From assembly GCA_037157565.1 (NCBI GenBank), contig JAZHRO010000014.1, positions 100,223,501-100,287,500 on the forward strand: 64,000 nucleotides of DNA, given 5' to 3'. The position numbers were made by a program, and so were the translations under genes. The notes under the pieces were generated by a model, which was not told where the DNA came from, searched no databases, and worked only from the letters and a program-made list of their open reading frames with translations. This stretch comes from Thalassia testudinum. Its lineage: Eukaryota > Streptophyta > Magnoliopsida > Alismatales > Hydrocharitaceae. This document shows, piece after piece, positions 43,978-58,090 of the stretch. The stretch's first letter is position 1; every line of letters begins with the position of its first letter.

Positions 43978-46890
43978 ATGGCTGATCAACAACCACCTCC
44001 CCCACCCTCGAACTAGCAGGAGTTGATTCAGAGGCAGTTGGAAGAATTGCAGCAGATGCAGCAATGGTTCCAACCAATGAATAGTCGGGGTGCTCGGTCC
44101 TTGAAGGATTTTTATGATCTTTCAAATTATGAGGATCATCCCAGTGTTGTGATCCCCGCCAGTAATGTTGAGATCAAGCCCTAGGTTTCAAGTCTAATTA
44201 AACATTTTCACGGGCTTGGCTTAGAGGACCCATTCTAACATTTGGAGGACCTGATCACTCTGGTTCAGACCACCAAATCGTGGAATGTGGACAAAGAACA
44301 GATGCTGATGAGGCTTCTCCCCCATTCACTCAAGGATAAGGCCGCACATTAGTATCATACCATTGGAAGGCCAATTGCTACCTGGATAGCTTTGAAATTG
44401 GCCTTCTTGAAGAAATTCTTCCCAATTAGGCGAACCAATGCGTTGCAATGGGCAATTACCACTTTTGCCCAGTGGCAAGGGGAACCGTTTCATGGGGATT
44501 GAGAGAGATTCCAAGATCTATTGCAGAAGTGTTCACACCACGAGGGGCCTAAATGGCAACTTGTGAGATTTTTTATCATGGGTTGAATGATCAACTCCGT
44601 AATCATGTGGATGCTTCTTGCGGAGGCAATTTCCTCAATAAAGATGCAGATAGCATGTATGATTTGTTTAAGGAAATGAGTGAAAACTCTTTAAACCACG
44701 CCTCCATGGAAACCTTCAACCAATCCCAACAAACTAGATAAAATGCCAATGAGGTCCAAGATTCTCATACATCTGATATGGAATTGATCTGCAATAGATT
44801 AGATAAGATGGATCTGGTTGCTAAATGAATGGAAGAGTAGATGTCCGAAACTCTAATTTTTCTAGAACCACTCAATCCCAGGGATCGGGATTCCATTCTT
44901 CATAAGCTTCTATGGGACGGGAGTTTGTGAGCTAGTTGGAGTTGACTCGACCTTCAGGCCAGCTCTTCTTGAAACCTTATGGGTTCCAAAATGGGGCCTT
45001 TGATCCTAGTTTTTCTGATCCTTCTTCATCCTCATCTTATGAGGATGTTCATGCCGTGAAGGAGAACATTAGGGCCAACCCTTACTCAAATTCCTACAAT
45101 TCTGGTTGGAAAAATCACCCTAACTTCTCTTGGAAAGATCAGCGGCAGCAGACCCAATATCGACCCAACAACTATGTACCGCAAAAACCAATGGGTCATG
45201 GTCTTGTATATACTCAGTTGCCCTTGAATTAGGTTAATCAGTCCATGTGGAATGGTCAACAATCTACCGAGCAAGCTATTTTATACCTAAAAATGGTAGA
45301 AATGCAAGGGTCAATGCTCCAGTTCATGCAACAAATGAAAACTTCGCTGGATACCTTGTAATCCGGACTTGGTGTAAACAATCGACAGCCCAGATCTCTA
45401 CCATCACAACCTGTACCAAACCCAAGGAATGTACAAAATCGAGGTGCTAGGCCTCAAGGGTTTGGTAATAATGGGGAGTGATATGCTCAAGCTCATGCTA
45501 TATATCAGGCTACCCCAGCCCCTCTTGGAGCGAACCATGTTCCTACCATAACCAACCGGGAACCTCCTGTTTTGCCCAACCCTCCCTAAGACACTAACCA
45601 ACAACATTTTCCACTGCAAACACCATCACCTTGAGGAGTGGTAGTAGACACAAGGGACCTACCCAACCCCATGTCAACACCATTAGGCCTCATGGCAAGA
45701 ATTTCAGATTCCCAACTAAGAATGTGATCAACAAGACATCAGAGTCTGATTTGGGAGTATGTTGTTATTGTATGGACAAATAGAAAAAATCGGAGGAGAA
45801 ATTGGAGGAAAGGATATCCTTACTTTAGGCCTTCAAATTGACAATCATTTTACTCCTTGCGGCTATCGGATTAATCCCCACCTACGCCATAGGTTTACTG
45901 AATTCTCATAAATCAAAGCATAGAGCAGAATCTGAAAACATTAGGAGAGTAGTCTTGTCTAATAACACAAGCACACTGATCTTAAACAAGCTACCTTCTA
46001 AGAAGCAGGACCCAGGAGCCCCGCTGATTTCTTGCACAATAGGAAACATCACTTCTGACCGGGTCCTTCTCAACTTGGGCACTTCCATTAATTTGATCCC
46101 TACCTCATTGAACATGGAATTGGGTCTAGGCTACCTGAAACACACTGACATAACTTTGCAGTTAGCCAATAGATCCATTACAAAACCAAGGGTTATTGTG
46201 GAGGATGTTTTAGTCAAGGTTAATGATTTGCATTACCTTCCTGATTTTATGGTCTTGAACATGGAAGCACCAAAATAGCTCAGCCACACCCCGATTATTT
46301 TTGGAAGACCTTTCTTGGCTACTGCCAAGGCAGGGATTGATTGTGAATCGGGAAATATAGAAATAGCTTCGGGGAATAAAACAAATCGATTTAATATTTT
46401 TGAGGTCTCAAAGAAGGATAAAATTAAGTGTGGTTTGATGGAGGAGCTTGGTAGAATAGAGGAGGTAATGGCCATACATACCTTAGATAACCTTATAAGG
46501 GCTAACTCAACCCAAACTCAGGAAGAAAATCACACGGTTGCAGGGATAATTGAGGACAATAAAGACATACAACAAACTGTGGCAACCTGGGATGAGGAAG
46601 ATATTTATGAATTTGAAAATTTGTTGGATGATTCACATGATCAAGTTAAAACCCAACAATGTCATCCTAAATTTTTAGAGTTTTAGGTTCAACATTTGGG
46701 TGGGAATCATGAAGATCAGGATGGTTGGATTAAGCACCCAAATTGTGAGGATGAAATTGAAAATTGGGGAGAAACTCTTGAAATGTTAGATATTTTAGAG
46801 TACCCACAAACCCCAACCCATCACCAAATCCTCATCATCCTTTTTCACCCAACTATTGCACAAAATCTATATCCACCCACACCTCTATAA
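43978..46890 (+). pseudogene. gag-pro: Gag-protease gene of element G, heavily decayed
   Basis: The same plan as element A is readable through many stops: a start MADQQPPPPP, Gag blocks (IKHFHGLGLEDPF, LMRLLPHSLKDKAAH, FLKKFFPIRRTNAL, then CGGNFLNKDADSMYDL at about 44620-44665) and protease blocks near 46070-46320 (LLNLGTSINLIPTS, IIFGRPFLATAKAG). The catalytic aspartate of the DLGAS motif reads asparagine, so the protease would be dead. An acidic region follows (46440-46690, WDEEDIYEFENLLDD). No polymerase follows. Related to A and B but clearly more distant than they are to each other. Confidence 0.82.
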
Positions 46891-47713
46891 TGAATCAACA
46901 AAACTCCTATTGGAGACCATTTGGACTCTCCCTGCACCACTAGCTTGCCACTTTCATTGATCATCTCTTTGGCAAGCCCATTTTTACTCTCCGAGACCCA
47001 AATCTTGGGGCCTGGAAATTGTGCTCTTGCAGCCTTAATGTTAGTTATATTTGATCGAGGACCTCGCCTAGCTGAAGGCACTAAACTCTGCATGTGTAAA
47101 GACTGTTCCAAGCTAACCAGAATCACATGGAAACCAGGTGCAATTTTTCCACGTCAACTCTCTTGCATGCTTTCATTTTTAATAATGAGGACATTGCATT
47201 AGCTAAGCATGGGGGGTTGGATATATCTTATAATCTTTTTGTCAGCTATAATAGTAATTTCCTGTTATTTTAGTTAAAAAAAATAGAATTAGGAGACGAG
47301 AACTTAGGCATTAAGAGTTGCAAACTTTAGGAATTGATACTTTGGGACCTGAATAATTAGACTCTTCAGGTCTTTAGGCTTAATTAGCTTGGGTGTCCAT
47401 TCAAATGTGGATTTAGTCTCGAGTCCTCGCTATGTCAATCTTATTTTAATTTGGTAAATAATTTGGGATGATAAGTATGTGACTTATCAACCCGCCCTCT
47501 GATTTGAGGGGCCTTTTAAGCCTAAGCATCTACACACTTTTTGCATTGACTTACTTTTTGGTAGTTTTTTTGGAAATTGGGTAGCTAATGAACTATCTAG
47601 GGTGGTATGGCTGGCATGTTGTCGGTGGTAATAGCTCATCAGCCGGTTGTCTAGAGCCTACCCACAAGACCATTTCGTCGTACTGCCTTTAGGTAAATCT
47701 TAGATCAGGGAAG
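46891..47713 (+). other. G 3' non-coding region
   Basis: No gene is supported. At about 47191-47217 lies gaggacattgcattag...aagcatgggggg, the polypurine-like motif found just downstream of the coding region in A, B and D. The sequence runs on to 47713, where B is inserted before G's own 3' LTR is reached. Confidence 0.6.
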
Positions 47714-49978
47714 TGATAAACGCCAGTTTATCATCATTCTTATGCATTAAAACAAGCCTAGCTCTTAGGATTTTGCTCCGCAAATGGATTTTTGGGTTAC
47801 ATTTAGGCATAAATTAGGTTAGACATGCATTGCATTTTCTATTATGTTTTTGATGTGTTTTTGCGAGTGTTAGGGATAAACAGATTGCCAGATCCCTAGA
47901 ACCCTAGCACTCAGGAAGGCAACTGGTGAAGGAGAGGTTCTTACCAGTTGGAACTCAGCTTGATCCAGCTCAGCATAGCTGGAATTTAGCTCACTTGAAT
48001 TACGGTTAGCTCATCCTAGCTCCATTCAGCTCATCTCAGCTAAATGACAGCCCAAGAGAGTTCATCTTAGCTCACCCTAGCTCAGGTCAGGTTAGATCCA
48101 GCTCAACTTAGCTGAGTCTAGCTCATCTCAGCTCCCATTAGTCCATAGGGAGCTCTAGCTGGCTCAGCTGGGTTGACGAGAGTTCTCCCCATCTCAGTTC
48201 CAGCTACATCCAGCTCCACTCAACTCCAGCCAGCTGAAGATGAATTCATCGCAGCTCAGGAAGCTCAAGTCCAGCTCTCGGGAACTCAGCTTAGCTCAAC
48301 TTAGTTGAGCTAAGCTACCTTAGCTGCCTCAACCAGCTTGATCCCCCCAGGAGTACCAGAACCATCTCACCTCAGCTCCATTCAACAGAAGCCAGCTCAC
48401 TTTAGCTTGGCTTAGTAGCTAGCAAAGAACTAGCAAGTTAAGCCAGCTAGAGTAGCCCCATGTTGACCTCTTCAAAAGTTGCCAGCTCCACTTCAGCTCC
48501 AGAGTCTTTAGATCCAGCTCCTCCCTCCAAACCCTAGCTCCAACACCTCCTCCTCTACTCCACTATAAGCTAAGCTAGCTTAGCTTAGCTTAGCTATGCT
48601 CCATCTCCCTTGGCTTTTACCACCTAAAAACCCTAGCTAACAACTCCACCAACTAGCTCAACCTAAGCTCCACATAAGCTACCCCTACTTCCACCTCACC
48701 TTGGCGCCAACCTAGCCTACCCACTACCTCCAAAAGACACCATAAAGTGGCACCAAAACCACCCTAACTACCTCCTTATTGGTGCCACTTTTTCCCTCCA
48801 AAACACCCCCACATCATGGCCCTACACATAACCCTACAACCCATCCTAGCCATCCACCTACCCCTCCTTCTAGAACCTTACTTGGTGCCACCTAAGCCCC
48901 TCTTCTAGAAGCCATTTTGGCGCCAACTTCAAGGGGTGCCACCACCCATAACGACCACCTAGGTGCCCCTTGGGTTGGCGCCAATTACCCTTAGCCATAG
49001 GATCCCCAACCACCTCCATCTTCCCATCTTAGCCCTCCATTTCAAGCGTCACCTTAGCCCCCTCCTACTCTATATAAACCCACCACCTACCACCATTTTG
49101 GAGCATCCTCCATTAGTGTTTACTTCCACCTACATCCACCTATACCTACAACCAAGAAGAAGGAGTAGAGAAGAAGATTAAGGGGGCACATCACCAGCCC
49201 CTTTGGTGCCTTCTTCTCCACACTCTCTTCAACTTGGGCCACGCCAAGGAGGAGGACCTTTCCATTTCAAGGAGGATGGCCAGGCAAGGGAGAAGGACCT
49301 AGGATGGACGTCCACCCTTGGAGAAAAGCTTAGGGAATGCCCCCTTAGGGCTTGCTTTGGAGGACATCACCTTGGCGGAACTATAGAAGGAAGGAGCTGA
49401 AGATTTTCTTTTCAAGCCTGGGAGCTACCAGGCTTGGAGCAAGAAGAGCTTCATCCTCTTCATCACCATCATTATATAAAGGATTTATCTTTATTTTGTT
49501 TTCAATTTTTTTTCTTGTAGAAGCATTCATCTACTAGTAGACAATTTCCTTTAACATAAAAAAAGGAGTTGCCTTGATTTATTGTTGCACTCTTTTTTGC
49601 ATTACCTTGCTTTATCTTTATTGTAGTTTCACTCCTCCTTTCTAATTAACCTAGGCCTCCACGCGCCTAGGTTAAGCTTAGAAAGAGGATAATTTTTGTC
49701 ACTTAGACTAGCATAATAGGTGTAGTCACTTTTTCCTGCCAACAACTTCTCATGTTGCCTTAATTTCAAAAACAGAAAAATGATATATTGAAAAAAGACA
49801 AAAAAAGAAAGTTGAGATTTATTTTCTAAGAAAGAGAGTTGATTTTGCAAATAATTGGCCTCCTTGGACGATCCTAGATACTCCCCTATCTAGGAATATA
49901 ATTTTAAAAGTGAATCCATTTTTGTACGTTGCAACGACTTAAAACCCTAAATTAACAAACCGTGCAAAAACACGATCA
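47714..49978 (+). repeat. 5' LTR of element B (2265 bp)
   Basis: Starts tgataaacgccagtttatca and ends acgatca. It shows the AGCT array (about 47940-48680), GGCGCC or mutated sites (48700-48990), TATA box and U5 motif (49860-49900) in the same order as A. Confidence 0.9.
49071..49078 (+). promoter_or_regulatory. TATA box of B 5' LTR
   Basis: tatataaa, at the position equivalent to the A TATA box. Confidence 0.65.
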
Positions 49979-49983
49979 CTTTT

Positions 49984-50001
49984 TGGCACCGTTGCCGGGG
50001 A
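49984..50001 (+). other. Primer-binding site (tRNA-Asp) of B
   Basis: tggcaccgttgccgggga, one change from the tRNA-Asp complement, after the same five-base spacer ctttt as in A. Confidence 0.9.
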
Positions 50002-51570
50002 GGCATGGCTTTGCTTAATCATTTTTTCTCTTGCTTGAAGTGGATATCATCCTCTTCTCTTTCTTCTCTCTAGTGTGTGCAGGAACTACAGCGGGAAAGT
50101 AGGAATTTGGAAGCGGAAGCTCAAAGTTCCTTTCCTTCCCGTGGATTTTCAGGTTGGTTCTCTTTTCTGGTCACATAGTTAATTAAAACTACCAAAAAAA
50201 ATATTAAACTTGGCTTTCAGGATCTCAAACATCTTAATTAAGTAGAGTGGAGTCCATTAAAATTCATTGTTTGCTTGAATGTTTCATTAACACCACTCCA
50301 TTTCAAATATTGGTGTTCTATTTTTCGGGTCTAGATTTCTGTTCAGACTTGAAAAATCAATTCACAAAACCACAAGCCTCCTAAAATCATAAAATTTCAT
50401 ACAGTGATTTCAAATTAACTTAGAAACATCTGTTCCAAATTTTAGATCAATTGACTTTGTATTTAATTTTTAAAAATTCGTGGATTGTAGAGGGGTCACA
50501 CCCTCTAATTTTCCTATTTTACTACTGTTTGTGAATTTTTAGAATTTTTATACTCATCCAATTTTTGTGAAATTTAGTTTTCTAGAATCCTTGTGAAAGT
50601 TTACACATCATATAAAATCACCAAAATTTTTTGAGGTTGGTGGAAATACTAAAATGTCCAAAATACCCACAAGTATCATTTCTGGACTTTGACACCAGTA
50701 CAAGTAAACATTCAAAACAATTATCAAAAAAATTCCTAAAATCTTACAAAAATCTTTTTTGGAATCCTTGTTTTATTTCCTTCAAAGTAGTGGTGTTGTT
50801 TGACTTGTTTGAACCACTACTTAATACAGAAAGCCTAAAAAGAATTCATTGGTAGTAATTTTCTGTCTCAGAGACAATTGGCTTAGGATTTCTTTCTTTC
50901 TTTTTAGAGACTCACATTAAAGGAAATTAACCATCACCAATACAACTTGTTTTTCCTTTGATTGTGGAGTTTAAAACTTGTTTGAAAATTTAAAAAGAAA
51001 AACCCTAAAACACATTTAATTAAATCAAATCCTAAAAGATAAAATACAAGAAATTGTGTAACAACTTGCTTTTTAATTGGAACCACTTTTCAATTCATGC
51101 ACACACACAAAAAATTGAAATAGCAATGCAATAACCCAAATTAACGCCCTCCACATTCCGTGTGCACTATAGTATCCTAGACCTAACTAAAATCTGTAGC
51201 AAGTTGACCCTTAAGGCTTCATCAACTTAGGCTTGCTATATAGGTCTTAAGTTTTCTTTAGTTAATACCAATTCTGTCATTTATATCTGGTGCTCAGGCT
51301 GAGGGGCCATGTCAAACAACCAGGCGCGGATTTGTACAAGCACCTGGGGTTTTCCCTGGGAAACATTTGGGCCCAAACCTCCCCTTAAGCAACTTGGCTA
51401 GATTTGTTGACAGAACAGGTATTCACTATTGATTACTTATTTCCTACATAGACCAAGTCTTAGGTTTTTTTTTTTAGGGAGTCACACTTAAGTTAGGTCT
51501 AGCTTTGGTTGCTTGTGTGCACACTTCTCACATCTCCATTTCTTCTCCTCCCCTCCCATTCTTCCATTTT
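50002..51570 (+). other. B leader (untranslated)
   Basis: Homologous to the A leaders. The tract tgtgtgcag lies about 80 bases after the primer site. No supported gene. Confidence 0.65.
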
Positions 51571-54500
51571 ATGCACGAGCGACGGTCTCAAAATCCGCAC
51601 CTGGAAGGACCATTTGATTTCGTCCCCCACGCAAAAAGACCACTTTTTCTGCCTTCTTCTTCTTCTAAACAAAAAATGGAAAATAAACAAAATGGGTCCA
51701 CTAATGCTTCCACTTCCACCTCTAATCCTACCTCTAACCCTACTAACCTTAATTCTAACCCTTCCACCCAAAACCCACCCACCTTAACTTCCCACACTTG
51801 GAGCTCCCTAATCTTGAATTGCCCTAAGCACAACAACAAGGCCCCCTGCTTGATCTTTTAAAATTGATGGCTGAGTAGATTGATAAATTAAATTCCAATT
51901 AGCAAACATTGACTAGGAACATCCAAAACCTAGACAATCAAAGGCCAAACCCACCACCCCGTCAGCAGCCTGTTATTCCTCTAAAAGATTTTTATGATTT
52001 GTCTTATTATGAGGAACGACTAGGGGTGGACATACCAGAGGGGGACTTTGAGATCAAGCCTGCAGTCCTGAACCTGATTAAACACTTTCATGGCCTTCCT
52101 AGGGAAGACCCTTTCAGCCACCTTGAAGAGCTGACTCTTCTTGCACTAACCTGTTCCCAAAATGTGCAAGAGGACATATGGCTGATGCGGCTTTTTCCAT
52201 TATCTCTTAAAGATAAGGCCGCTTATTGGTTCAGGACCATTGGTCGACCCATCACAACATGGCCTCAGCTCAAGAGCACCTTGCTCAAGAAATTCTTTCC
52301 CATAGGTCATACTAATTCCCTACGAAGATCTATTACGATCTTTCACCAAAAATCTGGTGAGACTTTCCATGATTCTTGGGAAAGACTTCAAGATCTCTTA
52401 AGAAGTTGCTCGCACCACGAGATTCCTTTATGACAACTCGTGCAAATCTTCTATCATGTATTAGAAGATCAAATTCGATATTTCGTCGATGCCTCGTGTG
52501 GTGGCAACTTCTTAAATAAGGATGCTGAAAGTGCCTATGACCTTTTTGAAGAAATGAGTGAAAACTCATTTTATCAAGCTTCCATGAACACATTTTGCAG
52601 AACTCAAAACCTGCAGTTCGGTGTTCATGAAGTAGGCACTCAATCTATCCCTGTCACTCAAGACGATCTTCAAATGATCACTCAAAAACTCGACCAGATG
52701 CATATTGATCAAAAGAAAATTGAGGAAAGACTGGCCACATCAACCCAAGCTCCACACAGTCCACATCTAACCCAACCTAACTTTCCATGAAGAGAAAATT
52801 TGCACAATCTCAACACTACTCCTACTGATTATTACCAGTATTCTGAGGTTGCCCATGATTCACTGGGGAATTATAACTATCTAGATCTTAACCCCACTCA
52901 AAATATTTTTGCCATCCAGGAGTCCTTTAAAAATTCTTCCAATTGGAATAATTACCCAAACTACTTCTGGAATAATCAGGTTCCTTCCCAACCAGATCAT
53001 TTTAATGGGTATGGGTCGAATCCAACCTTTCATCCTGGGACATCCCAACAAGACATCAATGCCCAGATGATGCGAACCCTGTAGGAAATGCAAACAAAAA
53101 TGATGGAAGTAACCTGCACCATCACAAATCTGAACAATTAGATTAGGGTTACGCCTACGCAAAGACCTGCAGGACATCTTCCATCCCAACCCATGCCCAA
53201 CCCTAATCACCAAAGGAACCAATATCCGGGAAGAAATCCACAGTACTCGAATCATCCTCCTAGTAATCCACCACCTCAGCAGCCTCCCAAGTTTTCACAA
53301 CCGCAAGCCCCCCCACCTCCTCCAAATAATAATCCAACTGCACATGCAGTTACATTGAGGAGTGGGAAAACCACCATTGATCCCGGGCCTTCACACAAAC
53401 CTGGTGAAATCCCCAGCACTATGCAAATTGACTCTCCACCTCCCCATCAGGAAGAAAAAGAAATACAAAAATCTCAAGACACGATTCCTATCCCTTTCCC
53501 ACAAGCTCTCCACCCCACCACCAACAGAAAAAAGAAATCTGAGCCCACCACAGATGAACTCATGGATCTATTTAGGCAAGTTCAAATCAATATTCCTCTC
53601 CTAGATGCCATCAAATATATACCTGCCTATGCCAAATTTTTGAAGGAGATCTGTACTCCTAAAAGGCAGGCCAAAAATCTAGGATAGGTGCATCTTTCGG
53701 AGACAGTAAGCTCTACCATACAGAGCAAGCTGCCTCCTAAGTTGAAAGATCCGGGGGCACCTTTAATTTCAGTAATTATTGATTATACTACCTTTAATCA
53801 CACCCTCCTTGATCTTGGTGCCTCAGTTAATATTATTCCCATGATTTTATTTGAAGAATTTCAGATCGGCGAATTAAAACCCGTCGAGGTTACCCTGCAA
53901 TTAGCCGACCGATCTATAATCAAACCTCGTGGGATTGTAGAGAATGTTTTGGTCAAGGTCCAGAATTGTGTCTTCCCTGCAGACTTTTTGGTCCTTGACA
54001 TTGAGGTACCTGAATCCTTACTGGACTCCCCAATAATCCTTGGACACCCTTTTTTGGCCACTGCAAAGGCAAATATCAATTGCCACATAGGCAAAATGGA
54101 TATCACTTGTGCCAGCCAAACTATCACTTTAGATATTTTCAACTCCTCCAATAGATTCCATGATGATAATTTTTTTGAGGACTCAGATATGGAAATTTCC
54201 AATATGGTGGAGGAGACAATGTTGATAGATACCCTTTCTGACCATAATTTTTTTGAGGACTCTGATTCAGAATCAGTGGTTGGCTAAATCTGTGATCTGG
54301 AGACTTGTCTTGACCCCAAATCTATTCTTGATGCACCCCCTGATCACCTTAACCCATCCACTATTCCCGCACCCCACTTTTCCACACTAACTTCACCCAA
54401 TCCTCACCATCCCTTCCCTGACTCCTTTCTTATGGACCTACCACCAACTTCGCCCGAGTTTGGCATCCAACATGATTTAAAACCATGGCCAGACTCGGGC

Positions 54501-54653
54501 TACACTTATCATTTTCCATCCAACTTTGATCCCAATATTGCTTCTAATCAATTTTCTAGGGATCTAGAAGAAGACACTTTTTTTACAGGCATCCAAGTGT
54601 CCAACTATTTACATGATTTGCCGTCTTCCGTGTCTACCTTCACGCCTGGCTGA
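51571..54653 (+). pseudogene. gag-pro: Gag-protease gene of element B, broken
   Basis: Begins MHERRSQNPHLEGPF and ends SVSTFTPG, aligning with the 1013-codon A protein. Gag is readable at 51909-52790 (LMRLFPLSLKDKAAYWFR, FFPIGHTNSLRRSI) and protease at 53688-54130 (LLDLGASVNIIP intact, IILGHPFLATA with Arg changed to His). The NFFEDSD acidic repeats are at about 54166-54265. The frame is interrupted by several stops, for example TGA at about 52431 where A has TGG, and by at least one frameshift in the N-terminal part near 51780. Several stops fit C-to-T or G-to-A change. Confidence 0.88.
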
Positions 54654-56022
54654 ATGGCGTAAAAGATAGCATTGGATGGGAGGTAACCCATCATTTTTTT
54701 CAACTTTCCTTTCTTTTTCTAGGTTTTGACTATCCTAAACCCGACTGCTCTTCATTAAGGTGATCCCTTTTCCCTCCTATTGCATGAGGACATTACATAT
54801 CATAAGCATGGGGGGGTGTTTTTAAAATTTGACGATCGATTTAGGATTTTCAAAACCTAAAAACATGCATTTTTATTTTCCTGCTTGCATACCCAAAAAA
54901 ATATAAATGTAGAAAACTTTTTGTGGAAAAAGTTTGAAATTGGGACTAAGGTTGAAAAACTCACTTTTGGTACAATGGGATTTAATCTTTAACAAACTAG
55001 GGATGAGGAGGTCGATTTGATCATTAGAATTTCAGGGTGAATTTTAGACTAGATCAAATATCCTTCTCTAAAAATTCCACTTGAACTCATGACAGTTCAA
55101 GTGACTTGATCCTATTTTATAATATGGAAAGTATTTGAGTTAGTTTCTGATTCAAAAACTTGCATTTCTTGAGAAACTTCTTATGTCAATTTTCAAACAC
55201 AAGCCAACACTTATAAACAACTAAAAATTTGAAAAACTCCCTTGTTTGGACTTAGTAAAAGTCTGAAGCAAATCATTGGTTTGAGTTCCCACCGTTGAGG
55301 AGGAAAATGCCTACTTTGAGGATGCGATGTCAACATGTTATTGCCTTGGCGCTGCTCCATATCTATATTTCATATCTTTAGATGGAGCAATAAAGTTCAT
55401 TTTAGCAGCTTAAGTGTCTTGGACGGTGCTCTACCTATAGTGTCGGAGCAAGAGCTTGAGTTTTCTTGGAGTGCCCTTTACACCGCATTGTGTTTTGGGG
55501 TTGTGAGCTCCTGAGTGGTGTCATGGACAGTGCTATCCCGAAGTATTGGCGCTAGAGCCCCCTCGAGGATTGGTAACGGGAATGATGATCCCGACACATC
55601 TGTTGTAAGACTAAGCTAAAAATAAGCATGGGGGAGAAAAAAAAAAATATTAACACGCCTATATAAATGTTGGCTTTTTACAAGCACGGACACAAGGTTT
55701 TAAAGGATTTTGTAAGTTGCGAATCAGATTCATGAGCCAGAAAAATCCTAAAAACAAAAATTTCAAGTCATCTGAATTAACAAGGGGTTAATTTGTGAAT
55801 TTTCTGGAGGATATATTGATCCCATTTTGTTTAATGGTTGGATCCAAAAACAAATCCTGATGTTTAACCTTAACGAATCCCGTGCCTCCTGTGTTTAGAT
55901 CAACCAAGGTCCCTTAATCTTTTTCTCCTCAAAAGTTGAAAAAATTAAATTTCCCAAAAAATTCCATTTTCCAAAAAATTAAAGCTTTGCTAAGATACTA
56001 GCAAAAGATAAGCATGGGGGTG
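54654..56022 (+). other. B 3' non-coding region with three polypurine-like tracts
   Basis: Contains the post-stop motif gggaggtaaccc, then aagcatggggggg (54804), aagcatgggggag (55623) and the true tract aagcatgggggtg (56010-56022) touching the 3' LTR. The conserved stretch at 55310-55580 matches A with paired changes in some inverted repeats (cggga/tcccg near 55578-55594). Confidence 0.75.
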
Positions 56023-57156
56023 TGATAAAAACCAGTTTATCATCGTTCTTATGCATTAAAACAAACCTAGCTCTTTGGATTTTGCTCCGCAAATGGGTTT
56101 TTGGGTTGCATTTAGGCATAAATTAGGTTAAACATGCATTGCATTTTTTATTGTGTTTTTGATGTGTTTTTGTGAGTGTTAGGGATAAACAGATTGCCAG
56201 ATCCCTAGAACCCTAGCACTCAGGAAGGCAACTGGTGAAGGAGAGGCTCTCACCAGCTGGAACTCAGCATGATCCAGCTCAGCATAGCTATAATTTAGCT
56301 CACCTGAATTAAGGTTAGCTCATCCTAGCTCCATTCATCTCATCTCAGCTAAATGACAGCCCAAGAGAGCTCATCTTAGCTCACCCTAGCTCAGGTCAGC
56401 TCAGATCCAGCTCAACTTAGCTGAGTCTAGCTCATCTCAGCTCCCATTAGTCCATAGGGAGCTCTAGCTAGCTCAGTTGAGTTGACGACAATTCACCCTA
56501 GCTCAGTTCTAGCTACATCTAGCTCTACTCAACTCCAGCCAGTTGAAGATGAATTCATCCTAGCTCAGGAAGCTCAAGTCCAGCTCTCGGGGACTCAGCT
56601 TAGCTCAACTTAGTTGAGCTAAGCTACCTTAGCTGCCTCAACCAGCTTGATCCTCCTCGGGAGCACCAGAACAAGCTCACCTCAACTCTATTCAACAGAA
56701 GCCAGCTCACTTTAGCCTGGCTTAGTGGCTAGAAAAGAAATAGCAAGGTAAGCCAGCTAGAGTAGCCCCATGTTGACCTCTTCAGTAGCTTCCAGCTCCA
56801 CTTCAGCTCCAGAGTCTTTAGATCCAGCTCCTCCCTCCAAACCCTAGCTCCAACACCTCCTCCTCTACTCCACTATTAGCTAAGCTAGCTTAGCTTAGCT
56901 TAGCTTAGCTTAGCTATGCTCCAACTCCCTTGGCTTTTACCACCTAAAAACCCTAGCTAACAACTCCACCAACTAGCTCAACCTAAGCTCCACATAAGCT
57001 ACCCCTACTTCCACCTCACCTTGGCACCAACCTAGCCTACCCACTACCTCCAAAAGACACCATAAAGTGGCACCAAAACCACCCTAACTACCTCCTTATT
57101 GGTGCCACTTTTTCCCTCCAAAACACCCCCACATCATGGCCCTACACATAACCCTA
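56023..57156 (+). repeat. 3' LTR of element B, interrupted by F
   Basis: Matches the first 1.13 kb of the B 5' LTR, stopping at cccta (57152-57156), after which F starts. The uninterrupted sequence is in the 5' LTR at about 48830-48845. Confidence 0.9.
57152..57156. repeat. Target site of element F (cccta)
   Basis: Left copy only. The right copy is beyond the window. Confidence 0.65.
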
Positions 57157-57976
57157 TGATGAGAACCTCATCATGAGCCATAACTAGCTCATTTTGACCC
57201 AATACAAAGGATAAAAGCTCCTACATAACTCAAGGAAAGGCTTAACTCAGAGAATTCTGAGTTTAAGGAGAAAACAAGTCATAAGGGGTAAAAATGCAAT
57301 TTCACCAGTATAATCTGCATACAGGGTAATTCAGGGCCCAAACATAGGTCAAAGCAGCTTAATAAGAATAAAAGTGGGATGAAATGATCTAGCAAGGGCT
57401 ACAGCAATTCCAAGAAACTAAATGATAAATCTGTAACCCTAAAACAACCCACTTCAATTCACAAGGTTCGAGGCAAAGTAAAAATAGAATAAACCCTCTA
57501 AAATTCATAGAAAAATAATCTCTAGGGTTTAGAACCTTCAATTTGGCCTTTAGAACCCATTTTGACCTACATTGAGAACCATGCCCAATTAATAACTTAA
57601 TTTGGGTTTTTGCGCAAATTGACCGGTCAAACAAGGTTTAATATGAAAATGAAATTCACCATCAGATTCCTTGGGTCCTAATTAGTCATGTATAAAAACT
57701 TGAGCCTAAGAAGAAACCTCCTTGACCGACTTTACACTTTGGTCCTCATATATTTACTCTTTGGCCCTCAACTTTTGAACCCTCGCATTTTGGCCCCTAA
57801 CTCTCCTTCGTTCTTTGCAATCAGGTCCCTCCTGCAAAACCTGCCAGCACCATGCTCCGGCGACCTTGCGCGGAGCATGGCGCCGCGCAGGGTGAGGTGG
57901 GGGACCTGGCAAGTAAACCGGGGGTGCCCTGCGTCGTCGACCGTCGCAGGGACACCCCCCTGGTCGTTGTAGCCCA

Positions 57977-58010
57977 CCATACCGGCCGTGCGAACGCACG
58001 GACGGTATGG
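57977..58010 (+). promoter_or_regulatory. Palindrome upstream of the F LTR TATA box
   Basis: Identical to the C palindrome (ccataccg ... cggtatgg around ccgtgcg-aa-cgcacgg), although the flanking sequence is diverged. Confidence 0.7.
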
Positions 58011-58081
58011 GTTCTTGTTTACGACCATCCTCCGGCGAGGGAGACACGTCGTCTCCCTCCGCCTTCCTCCCTGTTTGATCC

Positions 58082-58090
58082 CTATAAATA
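58082..58090 (+). promoter_or_regulatory. TATA box of F LTR
   Basis: ctataaata followed by cccccc, 72 bases after the palindrome. Confidence 0.7.

Larger units (their letters stand above)
47714..57156 (+). mobile_element. Element B, non-autonomous gag-protease LTR retrotransposon (A family)
   Basis: B has a 5' LTR (47714-49978), primer site, leader, broken gag-protease, 3' non-coding region and the first 1.13 kb of its 3' LTR, which is interrupted by F at 57157. It aligns with A from end to end in the opposite orientation, but with many substitutions and stops, so it is an older copy or a subfamily. Internal length (6.04 kb) matches A (6.05 kb). Probable left target site: ggaag (47709-47713). 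Confidence 0.9.

Noticed and set aside
46845..47202. 93-codon frames on both strands after G's gag-protease
   Set aside because: They are on opposite strands of decayed 3' non-coding sequence, with no homologue in A or B.
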